64,000 nucleotides of DNA. Source: Bacteroidetes bacterium 43-93. Its GTDB lineage: Bacteria; Bacteroidota; Bacteroidia; Chitinophagales; Chitinophagaceae. The stretch lies in NCBI GenBank assembly GCA_001897855.1, contig MKUO01000001.1, forward strand, positions 1-64,000, given 5' to 3'. The notes beneath the pieces are model-generated. The model ran no database searches. It saw only the letters and a program-made list of their open reading frames with translations, and was not told where the DNA came from. Position numbers and translations under genes: made by a program. Shown in pieces: positions 18,901 through 26,262 of this stretch. The stretch's first letter is position 1. The number at the start of each line of letters is the position of its first letter.

Positions 18901-21900
18901 CTCGAGGAATACTGTTTACAGTAAGTGTAGCAGCAGTGCTGGTAACAGAAGGTGTACAAATACCACCTACTATGCAGCGATATTGATAGCCATTATAAGC
19001 AGGAGCGGGATTGGTTAATGATAAAGTAGCTGTTGTTGCGCCGCTATAAATGCTGTTATTTACAACATTTGCAAAACCGGAGCCGTCATCTACCTGCCAT
19101 TGATAAGTACTATCTGTACCTGACGCAGTAATAGAAAAGCTGGTATTAGCACCTTCGCATATAGTGCTATTGGCTGGTGAGGAAGTGATTGCAGGTAATT
19201 GATTTACGTTTAGTGTTACAGGTACATACAATCCATCGGTGCAGGACTGATACCGGATCACACCGTTGAAGACGCGTGGTGAGAAGAATCCTCCGCCAAC
19301 ACCGAATATACCTTGCGATCCCTGCCCCTCTTTTATCTGTAAGTCTACGTTTTGCGCATACACATTGCCAATGCCTGTACCATTGGTGTAATTAATATAA
19401 ATTCCGGGATTGGATGATACTATGTAGAATGCGTAGTCGTTATTTGCAGAGAGGCTAAGTTGCAGGTTAACAGGAATAGAAAGCGCAATTCCGGCAGTAC
19501 CGGATACCACGGACGATGCCAGCAAAGTCCAGTTAGCCGCTGTATACTCAGAACCAACATGGGTGCCTGTTTTATAATATATCTGGAAGTTGAATGTACC
19601 TGACTGATTAGGCATTACATCGAAACCTGTAACTATAATGTTGCGTTTAGCATGAACATCATACATGATGCCATCTTGCCTGTTGCCACCCGCATAAGTT
19701 GTGAACAGGTTACCCAATGCAGTAACAGATTGTGCATAGTACGTCGCGTTGGTGGTAACACCCGGTAATGTCAGTGAATCTCCGAATGCTACAGACGATC
19801 CGCCATTAGATGCGGCGTACCACACAGTCAATCCGGTAGGTGAGTTCGTTGCAACTAGATGAGCTGTGCTGCCACTGCAAACAGTATCATTTTTGGTGGA
19901 TATTATATGTGGAAGTGTGGTAACGGTTAAAGTATCTTCGTTCGTTGTTACCGACGGGGAACAAGTTCCGGAGATAATACAACGGTAGATATAACCGGAC
20001 ATGGCTGGGGTAACGCTGCTGATCATTAGCTCACCGGAAGTATTAACTGAGTATGGGCTGCTAATGGTGAGGTTAGTAAAGCCGGCACCTGTATTGATCT
20101 GCCATTGGTAATTTAAGTTGGTACCGGTTGCTCCCGGAGTAAACGCCGCACCACTACCGCTACACGCTAATACATTTCCAGGTTGTGAAGTTATTGCTGG
20201 AGCAGTGTTAATATTTAGCGTAACAGTATCTGATATTAGTGTGTCACTACATTGGTCAATCGCTTTGCAAATAAATTTGTAGCCGTTCATAGATGCTGTT
20301 GCAGCCGTAATGTTCAATGTAGCGCTTGTAGTATTAGAATAAGGAGCCGCGGCAGGTATATTGGTATAACCTGCTCCGCTATTTACCATCCATTGGTATG
20401 TTATACCGGTTGTTGTGCTTAATCCCAACGTAAAAGATGTATTGGATCCTTCGCAGATAGTTACCGAAGACGGGTTTGATACAATAGCAGCGGGTGTGTT
20501 AATTGTTGCCGTAACTACATTTGTTGTGTCTATAGTAGTACAATAGTTTTGAACAATACAACGATACATACGGCCTGAATATGCGGACGTAATATTGCTG
20601 ATGATCATCTGCGAATAGCTTGTTGTTGCACTAAGTGCCACATAATTCGTAGCGACATTAACTCCTGAAAGCGTATGCCATCCGGATCCTGAATTTTCTT
20701 GCCAGATATAATAATTACCTGCTCCTGACGAATAAGTACTTGCAGATATCGTACCGCCCAGGCATGCCGCCATATTTGTAGAGTCCGGTTGGGTAGTAAT
20801 AACTGCTGGCGTACTTACTATTATATTTACGGCATTCGAAGTAACTGTTTTTCCACATGCGCCAATTGCATTGCAACGGAAATAATAGCCGTTCATTGAT
20901 GGATTTACAGCGCTTACGTGTACATAGTTGGAAGTGCTGCCGCTTATTACGCCGGTATCGGTAAGGTTCACCCAACCTGAGCCTGTATTTATTTGCCACT
21001 GGTAAGCTGTTGCGCCGGTAGCGGTGATGCCAAAATTAACGATGTCGCCATCGCAAAGATTAGCGCCAGATGGTTGGTTGACGATAGTTACATAATTCGT
21101 ATCACCAACATAGTAAGTTGGAGCCGACACTATATTGGAGTTGGTATCCGCTGTATAAAAATGAAAGTCGGAATATCCGTAATGCATTCCCCCTAATGAG
21201 TTTGTCGGGAATGTTGTTTGTGAGCATGAGTTACAATACCTCATGTCATAAAAGTTAAGTGCAGAGTTTATTTGCGGAGAAGCACCGAAATAATATCCAT
21301 CGCTGGCTCCCTGGTACATTTCAAGAAGATATTGCTGATTCTTATTCAGCCAAACAGGTGATGATAATGCGCCATAAGAATATACTGCAGCACTACCGGA
21401 AACCTGGCTTTGAGTAATAATAGCCTGTGATGAAAAATCAAACAAAGTAATGTAACGGGTAGATCCGGTTGGCTCATTTTTACCAAATTCCGTTACCAGG
21501 ATGGGGTACTTAGGAGAGAAACGAAATCCTCGCTGACTATTACCTACGCCCCCGGTATTTGCTCCCGAAACCGAGTCGGTTGCAGAGAATGGCCCAAAGA
21601 ATGTGGAAATTGTGGATGCTGCTGAAGCGCCAGAATTTCCATAGAACATATAGACGACCTGGCTGGAAGCAGCTTTTAAACTGTCTATCCTGATCCATAT
21701 CTTGGTCATCGAAGAATTCATGCCTGAGTCTATATAATAGTTATATAGCTTCGACATACTACAATCGCTGCTAAACCTTATATCTCTACCATCAGACTGC
21801 ATATAACCAGCAGATACCAGCGATGCTGTGTTAACATAGATCGGAACCTGGTAATTGACTAACAGAGGGTTTGCATTGTTATCTATACGTATAGGTATAG

Positions 21901-22009
21901 AATAAGACCATTGTCCATTTGCAGCAGACGATACTAACAAAAACAATACAATGCAAATGTTCAGTATACGTAAACGAGAAAAGGATACACCGCGTAGATG
22001 TTTCTTCAT
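15998..22009 (-). CDS. Giant T9SS-exported protein with 14 Ig-like repeats
   Basis: A 2003-residue exported protein. Order: signal peptide (about 1-33), a DUF2341 domain (about 34-145), a linker domain, then 14 Ig-like repeats of about 90-100 residues. Most repeats carry YQW, YSG and YRC...G.C signatures. Between repeats 4 and 5 lies a divergent module starting VWYAASNGG plus about 170 residues of other sequence. The end is a T9SS type A sorting tail (SVYPNP then GLAAGVYTLQV, last 75 residues), so it should cross the outer membrane through T9SS and be attached or released. The architecture suggests an adhesin. Paired cysteines in each repeat suggest one disulfide per domain. It has its own promoter-like box and terminator. 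Confidence 0.92.
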   Translation of the reverse strand: MKKHLRGVSFSRLRILNICIVLFLLVSSAANGQWSYSIPIRIDNNANPLLVNYQVPIYVNTASLVSAGYMQSDGRDIRFSSDCSMSKLYNYYIDSGMNSSMTKIWIRIDSLKAASSQVVYMFYGNSGASAASTISTFFGPFSATDSVSGANTGGVGNSQRGFRFSPKYPILVTEFGKNEPTGSTRYITLFDFSSQAIITQSQVSGSAAVYSYGALSSPVWLNKNQQYLLEMYQGASDGYYFGASPQINSALNFYDMRYCNSCSQTTFPTNSLGGMHYGYSDFHFYTADTNSNIVSAPTYYVGDTNYVTIVNQPSGANLCDGDIVNFGITATGATAYQWQINTGSGWVNLTDTGVISGSTSNYVHVSAVNPSMNGYYFRCNAIGACGKTVTSNAVNIIVSTPAVITTQPDSTNMAACLGGTISASTYSSGAGNYYIWQENSGSGWHTLSGVNVATNYVALSATTSYSQMIISNITSAYSGRMYRCIVQNYCTTIDTTNVVTATINTPAAIVSNPSSVTICEGSNTSFTLGLSTTTGITYQWMVNSGAGYTNIPAAAPYSNTTSATLNITAATASMNGYKFICKAIDQCSDTLISDTVTLNINTAPAITSQPGNVLACSGSGAAFTPGATGTNLNYQWQINTGAGFTNLTISSPYSVNTSGELMISSVTPAMSGYIYRCIISGTCSPSVTTNEDTLTVTTLPHIISTKNDTVCSGSTAHLVATNSPTGLTVWYAASNGGSSVAFGDSLTLPGVTTNATYYAQSVTALGNLFTTYAGGNRQDGIMYDVHAKRNIIVTGFDVMPNQSGTFNFQIYYKTGTHVGSEYTAANWTLLASSVVSGTAGIALSIPVNLQLSLSANNDYAFYIVSSNPGIYINYTNGTGIGNVYAQNVDLQIKEGQGSQGIFGVGGGFFSPRVFNGVIRYQSCTDGLYVPVTLNVNQLPAITSSPANSTICEGANTSFSITASGTDSTYQWQVDDGSGFANVVNNSIYSGATTATLSLTNPAPAYNGYQYRCIVGGICTPSVTSTAATLTVNSIPRATTQPYSSTICLGSNASFTYNATGTGLSYQWYENTGGGFVALSNGGVYSGSATSTLSLITPPTTLSGNLYKCVVTGTCAPVITSDTVKLIVNSPITVSASPANQSVCVGSNTNFTVTATGTSISYQWQVDNGSGFTNLSDTTGIYSGSTTTSLTLTNVVAAKNGYKYRCVLTGVCGPIVNTNSATLTVNTIPAVVSQPTSKTICFGNNTSFSFTGSGSGLTYQWYVNTGSGFTALSDGGVYSGSSTGTLTLTSPPATMSGYIYRCVGTAICAPTLTSNSVTLTVNTSPSITTQPVAATTICQGSSTTFAVTATGTSVVYQWQLSGNGGVTWTNIAAISPFSNPNTATLTITNAQYYLNGSQYRCVISGTCSPSVTSNVASLTVNQLPYINTHPSEAVTCAGSNASMTVAAVGTGLSYQWEVNTGSGFTAITNNATYSGATTATLTMSSVPATMNGYRYHCIVSGICSPAAVSTTQMLHVNTPPTITTQPSDKVVCAGGVTQFTIGVGGQAYPSYTYQWQVDDGSGYVNLSNNSTYSGVTTGGLTITANVPLYNNKYRCIVSTGCAPNVTSNDATLTMYDLPMIVNVSKSGPAMLCPKTAVTFNVAAVGSNLNYQWQVNMGAGFVNVPNTPQYQGQTNPILKIMSVSSNMNGYLFRCVVGGSCYPSVTSQALTLGVYDPVGIASQPLTDTVCENANTSLSVGAYGGGLLYQWQIKESNGSYTNVANIPPYSGANTATLTFTNTPGTADGTIYRCMVTETVFCHQTVYTTDIPVKVNLKPVALPVKEVAPFFGSVTFTVPNTATEYQWQENHNNTGFIDLQETPPYSGTQTNVLTISPVGFDMSENTYRCVVKGTACAPLTTTSTVSTLIVDPALSVNSVAGNERNMLSVYPNPVADAKLNISFSNPIHGKTDIRVLNKMGQVVKVITVDFVNTRTTTIDVNGLAAGVYTLQVVNLSEQISTSTLFTKK

Positions 22010-22060
22010 TTTTGGGCTTTTAAAAGAAAGTTAAAACTCTATATGTGCGTTAAATGCGCA

Positions 22061-22068
22061 CAAATATA
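22061..22068 (-). promoter_or_regulatory. -7 box for the giant surface-protein gene
   Basis: TATATTTG on the minus strand fits the -7 consensus 52 bases before the start; a 6-bp inverted repeat (22044-22062) directly follows at the start of the transcript. The -33 match is poor. The rest of 22010-22206 is AT-rich with no gene. Confidence 0.5.
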
Positions 22069-22206
22069 ATTAAAGCCAAATAATAAAGATTTATTTAACG
22101 ATTAAAGTATTTGTTATTAGCTCGTTAATAAGTATAGTAGGTATTATAATGTATAATATTGAATTATTAACTTTTGGATAAAATTAATTGTCGATTAAAG
22201 TTGGAG

Positions 22207-24840
22207 TTAGTTTAATCCGGACTGTAACTCGTCAAATGCCTTCTCACAAACCCTGCCCAGGTTTGTAATAAGTTGCGGAAGCCTGTCAAAATGCGCTGCT
22301 TCGCCAGCAGCTTGTTCAATTAAAAATATATGGCTGATTTCTTCTTTCACACCCATGTATGATAACTGTGGTTTCATTGAATGTGCTGCAATTTTTATAG
22401 CAGGATAGTCTTTTTTCTCAAGGCCTTGCTGAATAGCGTGTAATAGTTTTGGCCCGTTTTCCAAAAACATGTTGATGTACTTGGCCATCTTTTCCGGGGT
22501 ATTACCGGTAAACTGTTTCAAAAATGTTTTGTCCGTTATCACATCCGGCAAAGATGGTAAAGGCGGTTGCATACCTACCAGCTTCTGTTGCTCTAAGCCC
22601 GCATTTTCGATGTTGTTTTGTAAAACACCTGACATCTTTAACAGCAATTCATCTGTAAGGAAAGGTTTAGATACGTAAGCATTCATCCCGGCGTTAAAAT
22701 ATTCTTTTACATCGTCCTGTAATACATTGGCTGTCATTGCAATGATCTTTACATCCCTTGCAGGCGAGGGTAGCGTAGTACGGATAGTTCTTGTTGCAGT
22801 AACTCCATCCATAACCGGCATTTGGATATCCATCAATACGATATCATAGCCTTTTGCCTGCACCTTATCCACCGCTTCACTTCCGTTTATGGCAAAATCA
22901 ATGGTAATATCCGGCAGTAATTCACGAAGCGTATCTTCTGCTACCATCCTGTTAAATTCGTTATCCTCTACCAGCAGCAGGCTTATGTTATTAAGACGAT
23001 CCATGAGCTTTTTGTCGATGCCGGCATTGCTTGTAGTGGCTTCCTGTAATGCAGATATTTCCATCGGTATCACTACAGTAAAAATAGTACCTGTGCCTAA
23101 GGTGCTTTTTACTTCAATAGTTCCCCCCATAAGTTCTACCAATTGGCGCGATATAGTAAGGCCGAGGCCCGTACCGCCGAATTTTCGCGTTACATCTGTA
23201 CCCGCTTGTGTAAAGCTGTCAAAAATAACATTGATCTGTTCAGGGGCTATTCCTATGCCTGTATCTATAATATCAAACTGTATAGGTAGTTTATTGCCCG
23301 TCATTGGTTGAGCGCTTACCTTTACTTCAACATGGCCATGGTCTGTAAACTTGACCGCATTACCAGCCAGGTTAATAAGTACCTGGTTGATCCTGGTAGG
23401 GTCGCCCATCAGTCGGTTAGGGATATTCTCTGCAATAGAAATGCGGAAATCTATCTTCTTTTCTTCTGCCTTCAGCAAAAGCATATCGCGGATGCTTTGT
23501 AAAACATCTCTTATAGCAAAATCCGTTTGTTCAATGATGATCTTGCCGGCTTCTATTTTTGAGAGATCCAGGATATCGTTGATAATAACTAAAAGGTTAT
23601 CTGCTGATAATTGGATAGCATTAAGGTATTTTAATTGTTCCGGCTTAGGATCTTTGCTTAACAACAACCTTGTCATACCTACAATTGCATTCATCGGTGT
23701 ACGGATCTCGTGGCTCATATTGGCCATGAATTGCTGTTTCAATTGTGCTGTTTTCTCAGCAACCTCTTTTTCTTTTTGCGCCAGCTCTACCTGTTGTCTT
23801 GTTTGCAGGCTTCGTATCTTATTAAATGTTGTCTGTTGAAAGATTTCTTCTTTGAGTTCCTCGTAAGCTTTCAGATGATAAAACGCCTTTGGAATGTCTC
23901 CCATCTTGTCGTACAACATCGAAAGGCCCTCATGTACACTCATTACATCATGTTTCCGCATGTATTCATCTGCCAGTTCAAACGCGGCGTTCATGTGTTG
24001 CAAAGAGCTGCGGTAGTTGCCTTCATCCATCATCATCCTCCCGATATAAAAGTGGCAGATAATCTGCACTTCCACACTATTCAGGTCTTCTGAAAGTTTT
24101 AAAGCGCTGACAAGGTATTCACGGGCATGGTCAAAATCATGCATTTTGTAGTAAACTTTGCCCAGGCCGCTAATTGCCATTGCATAGGAAACCGTTTCTG
24201 GTTCGCTGAGTTGTAAATTTTCTTCAAAATATCTGAGCGCCTCGGTGGATTGTTCCTGCTTAAAATAGATGTTACCCAAGATATGGTATAACGTATTCAG
24301 GCGGTGTACGTCCTGCGCCTTTTGGAAAATAGGCAGGCATCTTAGGGCAAATTCCAGTGCATTTTCATAATCGTTGAGGTCGTAGAGAAGGTAAGCGATA
24401 GAAGACAGGTTTACCGATTGAGCTACTTCATCCCCGGTTATTTCATTGATTTTTAACGCTGCCTCAAAGTGGTTCAACGCATCAGCCAGGTCGCCACGGT
24501 CTCTGTAAATATAGCCAAGGTTGTTAAGTACGCGGGCCTCCAGCGGATTATTATTAATGTCTCTGGCAATCTTGAGTGCCTCCTGTAGTATATCAATCCC
24601 TTCATCATATTCTCCCTGCTGCCAAAGGCACCAGCCCTTCAGGTTCATACCACGCCCACGTCCTATTTTATAGCCTATGGTTTCAGATCGCCGCATAATG
24701 TCATCTGCCATATCCATGGCCTGCTCTACGTCTATATTACGTACCTCAAGTGCCATTTCAATAAGGATATCAAGACGTGCCCTTTCGTCCTTTAATGTAT
24801 CGTATTCCTGCTGCAGTTGCTTATATCTTGGCGTATCCAT
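22207..24840 (-). CDS. Soluble TPR hybrid histidine kinase with receiver and Hpt domains
   Basis: An 877-residue phosphorelay protein with no membrane segment. Residues about 60-335 are tetratricopeptide repeats, followed by a coiled coil, a HisKA dimerisation domain with His377 ([15 protein letters not shown]), an ATPase domain (NAVKF, DTGIGI, GGTGLGL, about 480-595), a receiver domain with Asp671 ([12 protein letters not shown]) and a C-terminal Hpt domain with His820 (AAHSMK). All phosphorelay steps except the final output are thus in one chain. The TPR part probably senses a cytoplasmic protein partner. No adjacent DNA-binding regulator is seen. Confidence 0.93.
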   Translation of the reverse strand: MDTPRYKQLQQEYDTLKDERARLDILIEMALEVRNIDVEQAMDMADDIMRRSETIGYKIGRGRGMNLKGWCLWQQGEYDEGIDILQEALKIARDINNNPLEARVLNNLGYIYRDRGDLADALNHFEAALKINEITGDEVAQSVNLSSIAYLLYDLNDYENALEFALRCLPIFQKAQDVHRLNTLYHILGNIYFKQEQSTEALRYFEENLQLSEPETVSYAMAISGLGKVYYKMHDFDHAREYLVSALKLSEDLNSVEVQIICHFYIGRMMMDEGNYRSSLQHMNAAFELADEYMRKHDVMSVHEGLSMLYDKMGDIPKAFYHLKAYEELKEEIFQQTTFNKIRSLQTRQQVELAQKEKEVAEKTAQLKQQFMANMSHEIRTPMNAIVGMTRLLLSKDPKPEQLKYLNAIQLSADNLLVIINDILDLSKIEAGKIIIEQTDFAIRDVLQSIRDMLLLKAEEKKIDFRISIAENIPNRLMGDPTRINQVLINLAGNAVKFTDHGHVEVKVSAQPMTGNKLPIQFDIIDTGIGIAPEQINVIFDSFTQAGTDVTRKFGGTGLGLTISRQLVELMGGTIEVKSTLGTGTIFTVVIPMEISALQEATTSNAGIDKKLMDRLNNISLLLVEDNEFNRMVAEDTLRELLPDITIDFAINGSEAVDKVQAKGYDIVLMDIQMPVMDGVTATRTIRTTLPSPARDVKIIAMTANVLQDDVKEYFNAGMNAYVSKPFLTDELLLKMSGVLQNNIENAGLEQQKLVGMQPPLPSLPDVITDKTFLKQFTGNTPEKMAKYINMFLENGPKLLHAIQQGLEKKDYPAIKIAAHSMKPQLSYMGVKEEISHIFLIEQAAGEAAHFDRLPQLITNLGRVCEKAFDELQSGLN

Positions 24841-24874
24841 GCTTGCTTGTTTAAGACCAATATAAAATTAAAAA

Positions 24875-24896
24875 CCTCTTGCTATACTGCAAGAGG
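24875..24896 (-). terminator. Terminator of the 2TM gene
   Basis: Perfect 8-bp stem CCTCTTGC/GCAAGAGG with loop TATACT, followed on the minus strand by TTTTTAATTTTA; 24 bases after the stop of the gene at 24921. Confidence 0.82.
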
Positions 24897-24920
24897 CTAT
24901 AATATAATTAGGTTAGATGA

Positions 24921-25172
24921 TTATCCGTTTACTTCCTGGCGTTTGTATTCCTGGTGGCCTTTATCTTCAACACTGAAGAATGTTGCGCAGCCGTGACCCA
25001 GCAGGGAAAGTCCCCACGCGGCAATGATCCATGCATGCCAGGGATAAGCCCAATGCTCACGTCCTTGCTCTTTGTGTATCATTACCATTACTACAGTGGC
25101 AATTGCAAACACTATAACATGAATAAAGAAAATTGACTTTTGACGGCCTGTTGGTTTTATTTTCTGAGGCAT
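24921..25172 (-). CDS. 2TM domain protein
   Basis: An 83-residue protein with two membrane helices (about 14-32 and 46-66) joined by a short loop containing HKEQGREHWAYPWHAW, the pattern of the 2TM domain (PF13239) found alone or fused to signalling proteins in Bacteroidota. The Trp/His-rich loop is the conserved part. The ATG at 25172 is chosen; an in-frame TTG seven codons upstream lies inside the -7 box and is unlikely. Function unknown. Confidence 0.8.
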   Translation of the reverse strand: MPQKIKPTGRQKSIFFIHVIVFAIATVVMVMIHKEQGREHWAYPWHAWIIAAWGLSLLGHGCATFFSVEDKGHQEYKRQEVNG

Positions 25173-25190
25173 TATTACCGTGATTTTGTG

Positions 25191-25198
25191 CAAATATA
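25191..25198 (-). promoter_or_regulatory. -7 box for the 2TM gene
   Basis: TATATTTG on the minus strand, 19 bases upstream of the start codon; the -33 position reads TTT instead of TTG. Confidence 0.5.
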
Positions 25199-25231
25199 AT
25201 ACCCAATCCTGAAAAACTAAAACAGCATTAT

Positions 25232-25555
25232 TTAATATACCAGTGTATAATCATTGAGCAATGTATCTTCCTGTTCGGCTGCACAAGCGGCCAACTCATA
25301 TGGGTTGTTATTATATCCATATTTTAATGAAAGTAATGAATATCTAAGGATGAATAGGATAGTACCAACTGTTTCGTACTGCTGTACATGTTTCAGCTCA
25401 TGCAATACCCATTTTGTATTCCTAAGAAAATCCTTTGTAGAAACATGATGCAGATATATCGTTCTGCTAAATACAATAGCAACGCGGTCGGTTTTAAGTA
25501 CTCGTGCAGCTATTTTAGCTACCAGCGCATTTTCTTTAATAGTTACTTTTTTCAC
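25232..25555 (-). CDS. Small DUF4157-like protein with HExxH zinc motif
   Basis: A 107-residue protein from a GTG start. It carries HELKH (residues 52-56), an HExxH metallopeptidase-type motif, followed by VQQYETVG, a hydrophobic stretch and YNNNPYELAA, the arrangement of small DUF4157-like proteins. The frame stays open upstream but runs through a strong terminator and into the neighbouring gene, so the GTG at 25555, just after that terminator, is the sensible start. Whether it is an active protease is unknown; a third zinc ligand may be the Glu of NPYE. Confidence 0.65.
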   Translation of the reverse strand: MKKVTIKENALVAKIAARVLKTDRVAIVFSRTIYLHHVSTKDFLRNTKWVLHELKHVQQYETVGTILFILRYSLLSLKYGYNNNPYELAACAAEQEDTLLNDYTLVY

Positions 25556-25575
25556 ATAATAACGATATACAAAAA

Positions 25576-25600
25576 AGATGCCCCGATTAACGGGGCATCT
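25576..25600 (-). terminator. Terminator of the DUF6580 gene
   Basis: Perfect 10-bp stem AGATGCCCCG/CGGGGCATCT with loop ATTAA and a following T run on the minus strand. Confidence 0.88.
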
Positions 25601-25622
25601 AAGAAATAAATAATATAATAAA

Positions 25623-26171
25623 TTAAGCTTGTTGCAATTTTGGTGCGAAGGCACGTTGTCCCGCGAAGTATAGTCCAAACAGTGCTACACTACCTATCAG
25701 TTCGCTTACAATTGTATTTTTAAAGAATGGAATAGCTACTGTATACGTGGTCATCAGGCCCTTCAGATCGTAGCCATACCAGCCATTCAGGTAAGAACCA
25801 AAGTTGGAAACGATGAAAAACAGCACAGATCCCGCCAGGGAATAACCAACTACTTTAGCAGGGGTAATATTACCCATTTTAGATCCAAGGAAGGTAACGG
25901 CAGCCATTGCAGTATAAACTAAAACCTGCTCTACACCATAAAAACCTGTTACAGAGGTGAAAAACTGGAAATAAAGATCAGCAACAAACATGCTGAACAA
26001 GGGCATCAGATATGCCAAGCGCTTGTCTTTAATTACAGATCCTGCAAAGATACCTACTGCGCCAATCGGGGCAAGGTTGTAAAGATGTAGTTCCCTGTTT
26101 ACAATACGTAATGTTGCTGCTGCCAATATCAGCACTATTGCTAAAAGAATATTTACCTGGTTGCGTTTCAT
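25623..26171 (-). CDS. DUF6580 family membrane protein (putative transporter)
   Basis: A 182-residue protein with five or six membrane helices. The LAPIGAVGIFAGSVIKDKRLAY segment and the FVADLYFQF stretch fit the DUF6580 family, which resembles the substrate-binding S-components of ECF vitamin transporters. No ECF ATPase or vitamin gene is adjacent, so the substrate is unknown. The ATG at 26171 is chosen because it directly precedes the first helix and lies just downstream of a full promoter. Confidence 0.75.
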   Translation of the reverse strand: MKRNQVNILLAIVLILAAATLRIVNRELHLYNLAPIGAVGIFAGSVIKDKRLAYLMPLFSMFVADLYFQFFTSVTGFYGVEQVLVYTAMAAVTFLGSKMGNITPAKVVGYSLAGSVLFFIVSNFGSYLNGWYGYDLKGLMTTYTVAIPFFKNTIVSELIGSVALFGLYFAGQRAFAPKLQQA

Positions 26172-26180
26172 AATTGTCGT

Positions 26181-26210
26181 CAAAATTAAAAAGTCAAACT
26201 GCAAAAGCAA
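26181..26210 (-). promoter_or_regulatory. Promoter of the DUF6580 gene
   Basis: Minus strand: TTG (26210-26208), 19-base spacer, TAATTTTG (26188-26181). Full consensus; the predicted leader before the ATG at 26171 is only about 5 bases. Confidence 0.68.
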
Positions 26211-26220
26211 AATAAAATAC

Positions 26221-26260
26221 TTGTGCTGGTATTATCTAATTCACAAGATATTCAGCACAA
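26221..26260 (-). terminator. Probable secA terminator
   Basis: Arms TTGTGCTG (26221-26228) and CAGCACAA (26253-26260) with further inner pairing TATC/GATA; followed on the minus strand by GTATTTTATTTTG. It begins 2 bases after the secA stop. Confidence 0.6.
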
Positions 26261-26262
26261 TA

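Noticed and set aside
15998-22009. Regularly spaced repeats of about 270-300 bp suggesting a repeat array
   Set aside because: They are codon-in-frame Ig-domain repeats of one gene, too long and diverged for a CRISPR array; no cas genes are present.
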